Shown piece by piece: positions 1-7,703 of a stretch of 9,963 nt of DNA (positions are counted from its first letter, which is position 1; every line of letters starts with the position of its first letter). The translations under genes were made by a program, and so were the position numbers. The notes below the pieces were generated by a model. The model worked only from the letters and a program-made list of their open reading frames with translations, was not told the origin of the DNA and did no database searches. The stretch comes from SB21 sp964535295 (GTDB lineage Bacteria > CLD3 > SB21): positions 1 to 9,963 of the forward strand of contig CAZHUW010000120.1 of assembly GCA_964535295.1 (NCBI GenBank). Direction: 5' to 3'.

Positions 1-204
1 GGGGCAACAGTTGTTCCTGAATTCAAATACAGTGCCAGCAATGAATCCAATTCGTCTAAAGGCAGAGTAAAATATTTCTTGTGTTTTATTCTTAAAAAAT
101 AGACCTTTGCTGGCTTTAAAGCCACTATATCCTAAGTAGAAATCAATTATTTTGAAATGCAGGTGTTTAGTTTTTCGCTGCACAAGCCTGTAATTATTTG
201 TCAC
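1..204. other. Left-edge region upstream of the TPR gene; possible tail of an upstream gene
   Basis: No complete gene is visible. Two plus-strand frames are open from the window edge. One ends at TAA 68-70 and its last residues read ...VPAMNPIRLKAE. The other ends at TAG 100-102 and its last residues read ...GRVKYFLCFILKK. Either could be the last codons of an upstream gene, but there is too little sequence to choose, so neither is called as a CDS. The rest is AT-rich and holds a perfect 14-base palindrome (111-124). It probably contains the promoter of the TPR gene. Confidence 0.5.
111..124. promoter_or_regulatory. Perfect 14-bp palindrome, possible operator upstream of the TPR gene
   Basis: TGGCTTTAAAGCCA equals its own reverse complement with no central spacer, which is the form expected of a site for a dimeric regulator. 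It lies 80 bases upstream of the preferred TPR start. A weak -35-like TTGCTG (107-112) and TATA-rich sequence (126-135) flank or overlap it, so a regulator bound here could block RNA polymerase. It has no loop and no T-run, so it is unlikely to be a terminator. The function is inferred from symmetry and position only. Confidence 0.35.
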
Positions 205-1911
205 ATGAAATCTATTAGAGCGTTAAGTATAAATATCATAATATTCTTCTTTGCAACGGCCTTTGCATCGGCTCAGGATGGGCAGATTAAGACTGCCAGA
301 GAAATTTTGAACGGGGGCGACACCAATGGAGCCATTGAACTTCTGCAGAGTGTTCTGAAAAATAATCCAAGATCGGCCGAAGCGCATTATTGGATCGGTG
401 TGGCCTACTTTAAAAGCGGTCAAATTAATGAGGCGCTGAATTCGGCACTTGCTGCTTTTTCTATAAAGCCAAAACACCTGTTAAACCGTAGTCTCCTTCT
501 TGAATTGTATCTTAAAATGGAGCTTTTTGCCGAAGCGAAAAAAGAAGTTGAGTTTTTGATTAATGAATCGCCAAAGGACCTGAATCTGCGATTAAAGAAT
601 GCCGAATGTCTAATCGGATTAAACCGGTTTGAGGAGGCAAGCATTGAATTGTCAAAGCTCGAAGTTCAAAAAGAACTGTCCCAAGGCCTGAGAATTCGAG
701 TGTTGTTGCTTTTAGGTGACGTTTATGCAAAACAAAGCGTAAATGAGACCGCGATCGCCTATTATAATAAGGCGCTTTCCATAAGCTCCAGTTCGGTTGA
801 AACGTATCTCAAGTTGGGTAAGATCTACTTCAGGGAACAACAATATAACGATGCGTTAAGAGAATACTTAGAAGCCGTAAAGCTTGATTCCAATAGCAGA
901 GAAGGAAATCTGAATGTAGGATACATCTATTTCAATGGAGGTAAAACGAATCCGCAACAGTATGGCAATGCGATTTACTATTTACAAAAATATACCTCAC
1001 TGGAGCCCTTAGATTATCAGGGCTTTTTGTTTATTGGCAAAAGTTATCATGCGTTACGTAGCTATCGAAATGCGATAGTACCCCTTGAAAAAGCTGCAGA
1101 GCTTGATACGGGCAAAACTCGTGATGAAACGCTGAAGATTCTGGCAGAGTCGTATTCCGGAGCGAATGAACATGAAAAGGCAATCAACACATATAGTATA
1201 CTTGAAGAGAAGTCGATTTCGCTGGATGCGAAGGATTATGTGCGTTTGGGTCTGGCTTACAAAGCCGTGAAGGACACACTAAATACTGCCAAATTTTTCA
1301 GCAAGGCCGCTGAAATGGATCCGCAATATCATGTGCTTTATCAGGATATCGGAACCATGTATTATTCTGGAAAGAATTACTTGGAGGCCATGCAATGGTT
1401 CAGGAAGCGGGTTAGTACCGGCACCGGGGACTCAATAATTGCTTCGGCCTGGCTTAATCTGGGTCTTTGTCAATTTTATGCAGCCCAAAACCATCAGGAC
1501 ACTTTGGATGCTCTTTCATCAATTCGAAATGCCATCACTCTGAAACCATATTCACAGTCGTATTGGCTTGTCTTGGCCCAGATATTGGAACGTGCCGATT
1601 CCGTAGAAGCGTCTCAAACGGCATATGAAATGGCCGTACAAATGGATACTGCCAGCGTACAGGCTTATTTTGGGTTAGCCGGTATTTCATATCGATTAAA
1701 AAAAAATGACATGGCAATTCAATACTTCAAAAAAGTTATGAACCTTGACGAAGATCATAAATATGCTGCGTATTATTTGGCGCAATGCTATCTTCGTCAA
1801 AAGAAGAATTCAGCGGCAATTCCTTACTTGAAGAGGTACCTTAACTTGGATCCTGCCGGTCCCTTTTCGACCGATGCAAAAAAAATATTGAAACAGTTGG
1901 GCGCCAATTAG
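205..1911 (+). CDS. Secreted or periplasmic TPR-repeat protein
   Basis: This 568-residue protein consists almost wholly of tetratricopeptide repeats, helical pairs that act as protein-binding scaffolds. I prefer the ATG at 205 over the upstream in-frame ATG at 157. It gives a clean signal peptide: basic MKSIR start, hydrophobic core IIIFFFATAF, and a type I cleavage site ASA|QDG after residue 23. The longer start would bury that signal behind 16 extra residues. Neither start has a good Shine-Dalgarno site. Roughly ten to twelve TPR units run from about residue 58 to 550. The clearest are at about 197-231, 340-373, 374-407, 482-515 and 516-550, with the usual G-x-x-Y/F, A, and ...LDP signatures. 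No catalytic domain is seen. The protein is probably exported to the periplasm or envelope. It lies 21 bases upstream of the STAS gene and upstream of the ExbB/ExbD/TonB genes, so a role linked to that envelope system is possible but not shown. Confidence 0.9.
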   Translation: MKSIRALSINIIIFFFATAFASAQDGQIKTAREILNGGDTNGAIELLQSVLKNNPRSAEAHYWIGVAYFKSGQINEALNSALAAFSIKPKHLLNRSLLLELYLKMELFAEAKKEVEFLINESPKDLNLRLKNAECLIGLNRFEEASIELSKLEVQKELSQGLRIRVLLLLGDVYAKQSVNETAIAYYNKALSISSSSVETYLKLGKIYFREQQYNDALREYLEAVKLDSNSREGNLNVGYIYFNGGKTNPQQYGNAIYYLQKYTSLEPLDYQGFLFIGKSYHALRSYRNAIVPLEKAAELDTGKTRDETLKILAESYSGANEHEKAINTYSILEEKSISLDAKDYVRLGLAYKAVKDTLNTAKFFSKAAEMDPQYHVLYQDIGTMYYSGKNYLEAMQWFRKRVSTGTGDSIIASAWLNLGLCQFYAAQNHQDTLDALSSIRNAITLKPYSQSYWLVLAQILERADSVEASQTAYEMAVQMDTASVQAYFGLAGISYRLKKNDMAIQYFKKVMNLDEDHKYAAYYLAQCYLRQKKNSAAIPYLKRYLNLDPAGPFSTDAKKILKQLGAN

Positions 1912-1932
1912 TGTATTAACCTGGAGAGAGCA

Positions 1933-2268
1933 ATGAAGTCATTCAAAAATGCCGCCGGTATAATTGTTCTGACGCCTAAAGGCCGTCTAACCGGTGGCAC
2001 TGAGACGGATGAGGCGAAAGCGGCTATTGAAAAGATACTTTCTGACGGAGATACAAAACTTGTGGTTGATCTCGGTGACACGCAATATCTCAACAGTTCT
2101 GCCCTTGGGATTTTTGTTTCATCGCATAAAAAATTCATCGACAAAGGCGGTAAAATGAAATTGGCGCGCGTAGGTAAAAGTATCGACAATATTTTGGTCA
2201 TTACGAAGTTGTCCCTTGTGTTTGATGTGTTCGATTCCGTTGAAGAGGCTATTAACAGCTTCTCATAG
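1933..2268 (+). CDS. STAS-domain protein, anti-sigma factor antagonist-like
   Basis: This 111-residue single-domain protein has the STAS fold of SpoIIAA/RsbV-type anti-anti-sigma factors, which bind and neutralise an anti-sigma kinase when unphosphorylated. The core strand and helix read VVDLGDTQYLNSSALG (residues 44-59), the position of the family's phosphorylation loop. Ser55 or Ser56 would be the regulatory serine. The residue before the serines is Asn54, where well-studied members usually have Asp. The length is typical. A GGAG site (1923-1926) fits the ATG at 1933. The partner kinase and phosphatase are not in the window, so the target (sigma factor control or another switch) is unknown. 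It follows the TPR gene by 21 bases and is probably cotranscribed with it. A 69-base gap separates it from exbB. Confidence 0.88.
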   Translation: MKSFKNAAGIIVLTPKGRLTGGTETDEAKAAIEKILSDGDTKLVVDLGDTQYLNSSALGIFVSSHKKFIDKGGKMKLARVGKSIDNILVITKLSLVFDVFDSVEEAINSFS

Positions 2269-2322
2269 AAATTTATTGTAAGTTTTATTTATCATAGATC
2301 GTTTTTATCGGCGTTAAAATTT

Positions 2323-2330
2323 AAGGAGGA
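2323..2330 (+). promoter_or_regulatory. Strong Shine-Dalgarno site of the exbB-like gene
   Basis: AAGGAGGA sits seven bases before the ATG at 2338 and is among the strongest ribosome-binding sites in the window. It fixes that start. The 69 bases between the STAS stop and this start are AT-rich. I see no clear terminator or convincing promoter there, so read-through from the STAS gene is the simplest reading. Confidence 0.8.
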
Positions 2331-2337
2331 AAATTAC

Positions 2338-3087
2338 ATGAAGCAGTCTGTTTTCATGACGGTTCTGATCACCGCCGCTTTTTTGGTTTCGATTTTCATT
2401 TTCGAATTCATATTCGGTGCAGAAGGCGACGCTTATGGTCTGTACTATATTTATAAGGGCGGCTACGTGGTCGTGTTGTTGATGGTATTGTCGATCATGG
2501 TCATTACTTTTGTATTTGAACGGATCTTTTCTCTGCGCAAAGCCAATGGAAGAGACTCCTTGCCCTTCTTTTTGAAAAAAGTTCAAAAAAACTTAATCGA
2601 TAACAACATTTCAGCGGCTATCGAAGTTTGCGATCATCAAAAAGGTTCATGTGCCAATATCATCAAAATGGGCCTTGAGAGCTTTGAGCGTACTGGCAAA
2701 CTAGGCTTAAGTATCGACAAACGGGTGGGCGAGATGAAGCGCTCCATCGAAGAAGCCTCTGCGCTTGAAGTTCCGCTTCTGGAAAGGAACTTAATAGCTA
2801 TTTCGACGATAGCATCGATCTCAACCATGGTGGGATTACTGGGAACCACCATCGGTATGATCCGCGCATTCAAGGCTCTGGCTCAATCAGGCGCACCGGA
2901 CGCCGTGCAACTTTCTCTCGGTATCTCGGAAGCACTCATCAATACAGCAGGCGGTTTGTTTGCGGCTATCGTTGCTATTGTCGCTTACAACTATTTTGTT
3001 AACAAGGTAGATACGTATACATATTTGATCGATGAAGCCAGTTATAACGTAGTTGAGATTCTAACGAACAAGAGTAGCGACCAGTAA
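2338..3087 (+). CDS. exbB: ExbB/TolQ/MotA-family proton channel protein
   Basis: This 249-residue inner-membrane protein is the channel-forming subunit that, with ExbD, uses the proton motive force to energise TonB. Four hydrophobic segments are visible: about 5-27, 43-63, 151-176 and 198-220. The last two are the signature of the family: LIAISTIASISTMVGLLGTT (about 152-171), followed by IRAF and then ISEALINTAGGLFAAIVAIV (196-215). A cytoplasmic loop of about 85 residues lies between the second and third segments, as in E. coli ExbB and TolQ. Typical ExbB has three membrane segments, so the first one here is extra or could act as an uncleaved signal anchor. The gene is followed by two exbD genes and tonB, which favours ExbB over TolQ or MotA. 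The start is set by a strong Shine-Dalgarno site. Confidence 0.92.
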   Translation: MKQSVFMTVLITAAFLVSIFIFEFIFGAEGDAYGLYYIYKGGYVVVLLMVLSIMVITFVFERIFSLRKANGRDSLPFFLKKVQKNLIDNNISAAIEVCDHQKGSCANIIKMGLESFERTGKLGLSIDKRVGEMKRSIEEASALEVPLLERNLIAISTIASISTMVGLLGTTIGMIRAFKALAQSGAPDAVQLSLGISEALINTAGGLFAAIVAIVAYNYFVNKVDTYTYLIDEASYNVVEILTNKSSDQ

Positions 3088-3106
3088 GATCACTTAGTGA
3101 GGCATT

Positions 3107-3589
3107 ATGGCAAAGATCAAAAAACACCGCGTCGGGGTTAAACTGGACATGACGCCTATGGTGGACGTCGCCTTTTTGCTTTTGACGTTCTTCATGCTGA
3201 CCACCACGTTCCGGCCTCCTGAAGAGGTCTCGGTTACAGTTCCGGATTCGCACTCACAATTGAAGCTTCCGACCGCCAGTGTTATTACAATCACTGTGAC
3301 AAAGGATAAACGGGTTTGGATGGACGTGGACGCACAGGTAGTAAGGGCCAAAATATTCGGGATTGACTACGCTCAAAAGGCTGGCAAGGAAATCAAGATC
3401 GATGAATTAAGCGGACTGATCACCAAAGCGCGTCTTGAAAATTTAGCTATCCGCGGCGCTCAGGGTGCAATGCGTGTGGTATTGAAAGCAGACAAGGACT
3501 CTGACTATGACGTTGTAAGCGAGATCATTGATGTGTTGCAGAAAACAAAGATCACTACGGTCAATTTCATTACCAATCTAGAACGTTAA
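3107..3589 (+). CDS. exbD: ExbD/TolR-family proton channel subunit, first copy
   Basis: This 160-residue protein has a short basic cytoplasmic N-terminus (KIKKHR), one membrane helix at about 18-36, and a periplasmic domain. The helix starts with LDMTPMVDVAFLLLTFF, the classic ExbD signature. Asp20 matches the essential proton-carrying aspartate (Asp25 of E. coli ExbD). The periplasmic part ends in the mixed alpha/beta TolR-like fold (RVVLKADKDSDYDVVSEIID, 123-142). A GTGAGG site (3097-3102) precedes the ATG, and the gene starts 19 bases after the exbB stop. It is one of two adjacent ExbDs that share an identical membrane helix but differ in the periplasmic part. It probably works with the upstream ExbB and one or both ExbDs. 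Confidence 0.92.
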   Translation: MAKIKKHRVGVKLDMTPMVDVAFLLLTFFMLTTTFRPPEEVSVTVPDSHSQLKLPTASVITITVTKDKRVWMDVDAQVVRAKIFGIDYAQKAGKEIKIDELSGLITKARLENLAIRGAQGAMRVVLKADKDSDYDVVSEIIDVLQKTKITTVNFITNLER

Positions 3590-3610
3590 TCTAATTATTG
3601 GAGTAATTAT

Positions 3611-4189
3611 ATGGCCGAAGTAGGTGGGGCTCAACCCCGGTCGCACGGCAAAGGAAAGAAAAAGAAGAGACGTGTCGGCGTTCGTCTGGATATGACACCC
3701 ATGGTCGATGTTGCTTTCCTTTTATTGACTTTTTTTATGCTAACCACTGCATTTCGCCTCCCGCAAACGATGGAGATAAGTATTCCGGAGGATGACGCTG
3801 AAAAAAATCAGGTAAAGATAGCCGAATCCAATATTCTTCAGGTCCGCGTTACTTCCGATAACATGATTTACTGGAATGTTGGGAACGGGACGCCGCAAAA
3901 AACAGAACTTAAAAATCTTCGACAGATTTTTGTGGACCGAAGCGAAAAGAACATACAGGACGGTAAAGGGGCGACACTGAAAGAGAAATACAAATTGATC
4001 GTTCTTATTAAGATTGATAAGAAGGCCAAGTATGAGAATATGATCAACGTCGTAGATGAATTGGATCTGGCGATTGTTGCATTAAATGAAAAAAATAATT
4101 TAACAGAAAGCGGAAACAGGTTATCTCCTCGTTTTGCATTTGCGCCATTGACTGAACAGGACCTGAAGGAGGTTAAGAAAGCACAATGA
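3611..4189 (+). CDS. exbD: ExbD/TolR-family proton channel subunit, second copy
   Basis: This 192-residue protein is a second ExbD, 21 bases after the first, with GGAG (3600-3603) seven bases before its ATG. It has a longer basic cytoplasmic tail (KGKKKKRR, 14-21). The membrane helix (about 31-49) matches the first copy residue for residue across LDMTPMVDVAFLLLTFFMLT (26-45), with the proton-carrying Asp at position 33. The periplasmic domain (about 50-165) keeps the family's KLIVLIKIDKKAKYENMINV pattern (128-147) but is otherwise diverged. It carries a C-terminal extension of about 30 residues ending in TEQDLKEVKKAQ. The stop overlaps the tonB start (ATGA), which suggests translational coupling. 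A mixed complex with the first copy is plausible. Confidence 0.92.
   Translation: MAEVGGAQPRSHGKGKKKKRRVGVRLDMTPMVDVAFLLLTFFMLTTAFRLPQTMEISIPEDDAEKNQVKIAESNILQVRVTSDNMIYWNVGNGTPQKTELKNLRQIFVDRSEKNIQDGKGATLKEKYKLIVLIKIDKKAKYENMINVVDELDLAIVALNEKNNLTESGNRLSPRFAFAPLTEQDLKEVKKAQ
4166..4172 (+). promoter_or_regulatory. Shine-Dalgarno site of tonB, inside the second exbD
   Basis: AAGGAGG lies within the last codons of the second exbD, 13 bases before the tonB ATG at 4186. The spacing is longer than ideal, but the site is a near-perfect anti-16S match. Together with the ATGA overlap it supports the chosen tonB start and coupled translation. Confidence 0.55.
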
Positions 4190-4932
4190 GCAATATAGAA
4201 GTCATCGAAGGCGTTGACCGGATCAATTACGGTTCTTATGCTCTCAAAAAGGATTATCCTAAAAATATGGCCGTTGGCTTGATCATAGGGATCGCGCTGC
4301 ATTTGGGCGGTATTGCATCCTATTATATTTCTTCCGTGGTTATGGCGGAAGACCGCGTGATTACTGTAAAATTTACAGATATCAATGAATTGCAAAATGC
4401 GCCTCCGCTGCAGGATACGCCGCCGCCGCCAACAATAAAAATTGAAATTCCCGATGTGATCAAGCCGGCAACCGGTATACCTATTGTGGTTCCTGATGAA
4501 GAAGCGGTACAGGAAATGACCATTCTGACACAGGAAGAAATTAAGACGGATATTGCAGCCCCGGCGAATTTCGGCAACAGCGACGGGGAAATTAAAGTAG
4601 ATATCAGCGGAACAATCGAAGATCTATCCGGCAATGATGAACCGGGGATGGATGAATTTGTTGTTGTTGAACAAAATCCTGTACCGCTCGGCAGACCGAA
4701 TATCATTTATCCTGAATTCGCCAAAAAAGCGGGTTTGGAAGGTAAAGTAGTTCTTAAAGCGCTGATCGATGAGACTGGAAGTGTTACGAAAGTGGTCGTG
4801 TTAACGGGTGATGATATATTTAAGGACGCAGCTGTATCCGCGATAAACAATTTGAAATTTAAACCGGCCATAAACGGTAACCGGGCTGTAAAAGTCTGGA
4901 TCACTTATCCTGTGATCTTCAGGTTGAACTGA
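4186..4932 (+). CDS. tonB: TonB-family energy transducer
   Basis: This 248-residue protein links the ExbB/ExbD proton channel to outer-membrane receptors. It has a 27-residue cytoplasmic N-terminus, one membrane helix (about 28-52), a proline-rich stretch (about 73-98, PPLQDTPPPPTIKIEIP), an acidic linker, and a C-terminal TonB domain (about 170-248). The domain contains YPEFAKKAGLEGKVVLKALI (175-194), DETGSV and the final FKPAINGNRAVKVWITYPVI (225-244) typical of Bacteroidota-style TonB proteins. His39 within the membrane helix may correspond to the functional His20 of E. coli TonB. The start overlaps the second exbD stop by four bases, so it is translated with its channel partners. No receptor or transported substrate is encoded in the window. 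A TolA-like role is less likely given the C-terminal domain. Confidence 0.93.
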   Translation: MSNIEVIEGVDRINYGSYALKKDYPKNMAVGLIIGIALHLGGIASYYISSVVMAEDRVITVKFTDINELQNAPPLQDTPPPPTIKIEIPDVIKPATGIPIVVPDEEAVQEMTILTQEEIKTDIAAPANFGNSDGEIKVDISGTIEDLSGNDEPGMDEFVVVEQNPVPLGRPNIIYPEFAKKAGLEGKVVLKALIDETGSVTKVVVLTGDDIFKDAAVSAINNLKFKPAINGNRAVKVWITYPVIFRLN

Positions 4933-4958
4933 AGTCTCGTAATGACTTCCTTGTCAAC
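4923..4958 (+). terminator. Hairpin at the tonB 3' end, weak terminator candidate
   Basis: GAAGTC (4931-4936) pairs with GACTTC (4944-4949) around a seven-base loop. An outer GTTGA/TCAAC pair (4923-4927 and 4954-4958) can extend it after an internal loop. It lies exactly between the convergent tonB and clpB stops, where a two-way terminator is expected. No proper T-run follows on either strand, so intrinsic termination would be inefficient, and confidence is low. Confidence 0.3.
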
Positions 4959-4964
4959 TTAGAT

Positions 4965-7592
4965 TTAAGCAACCGATTTTAGACCCTCCTTGTTTATCAC
5001 AATTTCACCGTTTCTGAAATCGACTTCAATCGTATCGTCGCTATGAATTGTACCTTGCAGGATTTTGACCGATAATATATTAACAATATCACGCTGTATA
5101 AGCCTTTTGAGTGGTCGCGCTCCGAATACGGGATCGTAACCGGCTTGTGTCAAATAATCCCTGGCGGCATCCGATAATACAGCCTTAATATTGTGCTTGA
5201 AGAGAAGTTCTGTTACTCTCGCGAATTGTACATCGACGATTTTTCGTAAGTTATCTTTTGTAAGCGGATTGAACATGACGATCTCATCAATTCGATTTAG
5301 GAATTCAGGGCGCATCTTTTGGCGAAGCATTTGAAGGACCGTTTCACTCATTTCAGTATACGAGACGGATTTGTCATGATCTTTTTGCCGCTGAATCTGT
5401 TCGACAATATATTGCGCGCCGAGATTCGAGGTCATTATGATGACAGTATTCTTAAAATTAACCGTTTTTCCTTTATTATCCGTTAAGCGACCGTCGTCAA
5501 GTACCTGTAATAGGATATTAAAAACATCCGGATGCGCTTTTTCAATCTCGTCAAGAAGGATCACAGAATAGGGGCGGCGGCGTATGGCTTCAGTAAGTTG
5601 CCCTCCCTCCTCATAACCAATATAACCCGGCGGTGCACCGATCAGCCGGGAAACGGTATGCAATTCCATATATTCCGACATGTCGATTCGGACCAGAGCA
5701 TTTTCATCGTCGAAAAGGAATTCGGCCAACGCCTTTGCAAGTTCAGTTTTACCCACGCCGGTCGAGCCTAAGAATATGAAAGATCCAATAGGTCTTTTTT
5801 CATCGGATAATCCGGCGCGAGAGCGAATAATTGAATTGGAAACAGCTTCGACAGCCACATCCTGACCGATGACCCTTTGCTTCAGGCGTTCGCCGATCTT
5901 GAGGATTTTTACTTTTTCTTGTTCCATCATACGGGATAGAGGGATGCCTGTCCATTTTGCGACGATTTCAGCCACATCATCACCGGTAACTTCCTGGTTA
6001 AGTAATTTTCGGTCCCTTTGTATTTCCCCGAGCCTGTTTTTTGCCAAATCGACTGTCTTTAAAAGTTCGGTCAATTTACCGTATTTTAACTCAGCCGCTT
6101 TATTCAGGTCTCCTGCCCGTTCAGCCTGCTCCATCCGGGATTTGGTAAAATCAATATCTTTGTTGAGACGTTGGATTGCATCAATAGTCGATTTTTCACT
6201 TTGCCAGTGTTCGCGGAGCACCGTCCTGCGGTCTTTCAGGTTGCCGAGCTCAAGATTAAGAGCAGTTAAACGTTTTGTGGATGCCGGGTCGCTTTCTTTT
6301 TTAAGCGCAAGCTGTTCAATTTCCAGTTGCTTTATTTTCCTTTCGATTTCATCCAACTCTTCAGGCATAGAATTAATAGCGATACGCAGTTTGGATGCGG
6401 CTTCATCGATCAGATCTATAGCTTTGTCAGGCATAAAGCGGTCCGTAATATAACGGGCTGATAATGTGGCGGCGGATACGATTGCGCTGTCCTGGATTCG
6501 TACGCCGTGGTGGACCTCATATTTTTCTTTTAATCCCCGCAAAATGGAGATCGTGTCCTCGACGGAGGGCTCGTTGACAAAAACAGGCTGAAATCTGCGT
6601 TCAAGAGCAGCGTCTCTTTCAATATGCTTGCGATATTCGTCAAGCGTGGTAGCGCCAATGGCGCGCAGCTCACCCCTTGCAAGAGCAGGTTTTAGCATAT
6701 TGGCCGCATCTACCGCGCCTTCAGCTGCGCCGCCGCCTACCAGAGTATGTAATTCATCGATAAACAGTATGATCTCTCCGTTAGCTTCGGTCACTTCCCT
6801 CAAAACGGCTTTCAAACGTTCCTCAAATTCGCCCCTGAATTTTGCGCCGGCTATCAACGCCCCCATATCCAAGGCGATGATCGTTTTGCTTTTGAGATTA
6901 TCGGGTACATCGCCGTTAACTATGCGATGGGCGATGCCCTCGGCTATTGCCGTTTTGCCTACACCCGGTTCGCCGATCAGAACCGGATTGTTTTTAGTGC
7001 GTCGCGATAAGACCTGAAGTACACGGCGTATCTCTTCGTCGCGGCCGATAACAGGGTCCAGTTTTCCTTTCCGTGCGAAATCATTAAGATCACGACCATA
7101 TTTTTGAAGTGCACGATATTTTGCATCCGGATTTTGATCCGTAACTCTCTGTGCGCCGCGTATATCTTTTAGAGCCTGATAAATAGTTTCACGTCTCAAT
7201 CCAAGACTTTTGAGTGCTCTTCCGGATTCTGAGTCCTCTTCAGAAAGAGAAATTAGTAAATGCTCAGTTGATACGAACTCATCATTAAATTTCGCAGCTT
7301 CTTTGCCGGATTCGTTATAGATTTTGATGAGGCGATTTGATAAATAGACCTGTCCACTCGTATCACCACTGACCTTCGGCATTTGCCTGACCATTTGACC
7401 GATCCGTGTTTCGATTGAATTCAGCGGGGCGCCTGTTTTTCTTATGATTGCCGGAACGGTTCCGTCCGCATCTTTGAAGAGCGCTAATAACAGATGTTCG
7501 GGTTCGATCTGTGTTTGTCCATTATCTGTTGCAAGTTGCCGAGCGTCAGCAAATGCTTCCTGCGATTTTATGGTAAGTTTGTCAGTGTTCAT
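4965..7592 (-). CDS. clpB: ATP-dependent disaggregase ClpB (Hsp100)
   Basis: This 875-residue AAA+ chaperone is close to the usual ClpB length of about 860. With DnaK it threads aggregated proteins through a hexameric pore in the cytoplasm. Domains in order: Clp N-terminal repeats (about 1-150), first AAA+ domain (about 160-400), coiled-coil M domain (about 405-530), second AAA+ domain (about 540-770), and the C-terminal ClpB domain. Walker A motifs are GEPGVGKT (207-214) and GSTGVGKT (609-616). Walker B motifs are ILFIDE (275-280) and VILLDE (677-682). Arg332/Arg333 and Arg767 are likely arginine fingers, and GARPLKR (824-830) is sensor 2. Pore residues are Phe252 in KFRGEFE and Tyr657 in GYIGY. 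The M domain separates it from ClpA, and every key residue is intact. A GAGAGGA site lies about 13 bases before the ATG. It is downstream of the hsp20 pair but separated by a terminator, so it should have its own promoter. Confidence 0.98.
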   Translation of the reverse strand: MNTDKLTIKSQEAFADARQLATDNGQTQIEPEHLLLALFKDADGTVPAIIRKTGAPLNSIETRIGQMVRQMPKVSGDTSGQVYLSNRLIKIYNESGKEAAKFNDEFVSTEHLLISLSEEDSESGRALKSLGLRRETIYQALKDIRGAQRVTDQNPDAKYRALQKYGRDLNDFARKGKLDPVIGRDEEIRRVLQVLSRRTKNNPVLIGEPGVGKTAIAEGIAHRIVNGDVPDNLKSKTIIALDMGALIAGAKFRGEFEERLKAVLREVTEANGEIILFIDELHTLVGGGAAEGAVDAANMLKPALARGELRAIGATTLDEYRKHIERDAALERRFQPVFVNEPSVEDTISILRGLKEKYEVHHGVRIQDSAIVSAATLSARYITDRFMPDKAIDLIDEAASKLRIAINSMPEELDEIERKIKQLEIEQLALKKESDPASTKRLTALNLELGNLKDRRTVLREHWQSEKSTIDAIQRLNKDIDFTKSRMEQAERAGDLNKAAELKYGKLTELLKTVDLAKNRLGEIQRDRKLLNQEVTGDDVAEIVAKWTGIPLSRMMEQEKVKILKIGERLKQRVIGQDVAVEAVSNSIIRSRAGLSDEKRPIGSFIFLGSTGVGKTELAKALAEFLFDDENALVRIDMSEYMELHTVSRLIGAPPGYIGYEEGGQLTEAIRRRPYSVILLDEIEKAHPDVFNILLQVLDDGRLTDNKGKTVNFKNTVIIMTSNLGAQYIVEQIQRQKDHDKSVSYTEMSETVLQMLRQKMRPEFLNRIDEIVMFNPLTKDNLRKIVDVQFARVTELLFKHNIKAVLSDAARDYLTQAGYDPVFGARPLKRLIQRDIVNILSVKILQGTIHSDDTIEVDFRNGEIVINKEGLKSVA

Positions 7593-7628
7593 CTATGTAG
7601 TATATCCTCTCAGTTTATTTTACATATA

Positions 7629-7658
7629 AGTATATGAGTGAAAGGATGAGGATTACAA
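7629..7658 (-). promoter_or_regulatory. Candidate clpB promoter
   Basis: Read on the minus strand, TTGTAA (7653-7658) and TATACT (7629-7634) are 18 bases apart, resembling a housekeeping -35/-10 pair about 37 bases upstream of the clpB ATG. A terminator upstream of this region makes a promoter here necessary. The -10 overlaps a dyad, CATATA-AG-TATATG (7623-7636), which could be a regulator site. No CIRCE, HAIR or CtsR-type heat-shock operator is recognisable. The assignment is by eye and tentative. Confidence 0.3.
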
Positions 7659-7703
7659 CAATGTAAATCTTTATACTTGTTTCCATATACACTCTATGTA
7701 TGT

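Noticed and set aside
1..102. Partial upstream CDS ending at 70 or at 102
   Set aside because: Two frames are open from the edge and neither tail carries a recognisable motif, so no gene can be called.
157..204. Upstream start of the TPR gene at 157
   Set aside because: It adds 16 residues in front of a good signal peptide, and no ribosome site supports it.
2269..2337. Internal promoter between the STAS gene and exbB
   Set aside because: TAAAAT (2315-2320) could be a -10, but no -35-like sequence lies at a proper distance.
3868..4395. 175-codon minus-strand open frame across exbD and tonB
   Set aside because: It is antisense to two clear genes and its translation has no domain character.
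5869..6453. 194-codon plus-strand open frame inside clpB
   Set aside because: It is antisense to a fully intact clpB, has a Ser/Arg-rich composition typical of shadow frames, and matches no family.
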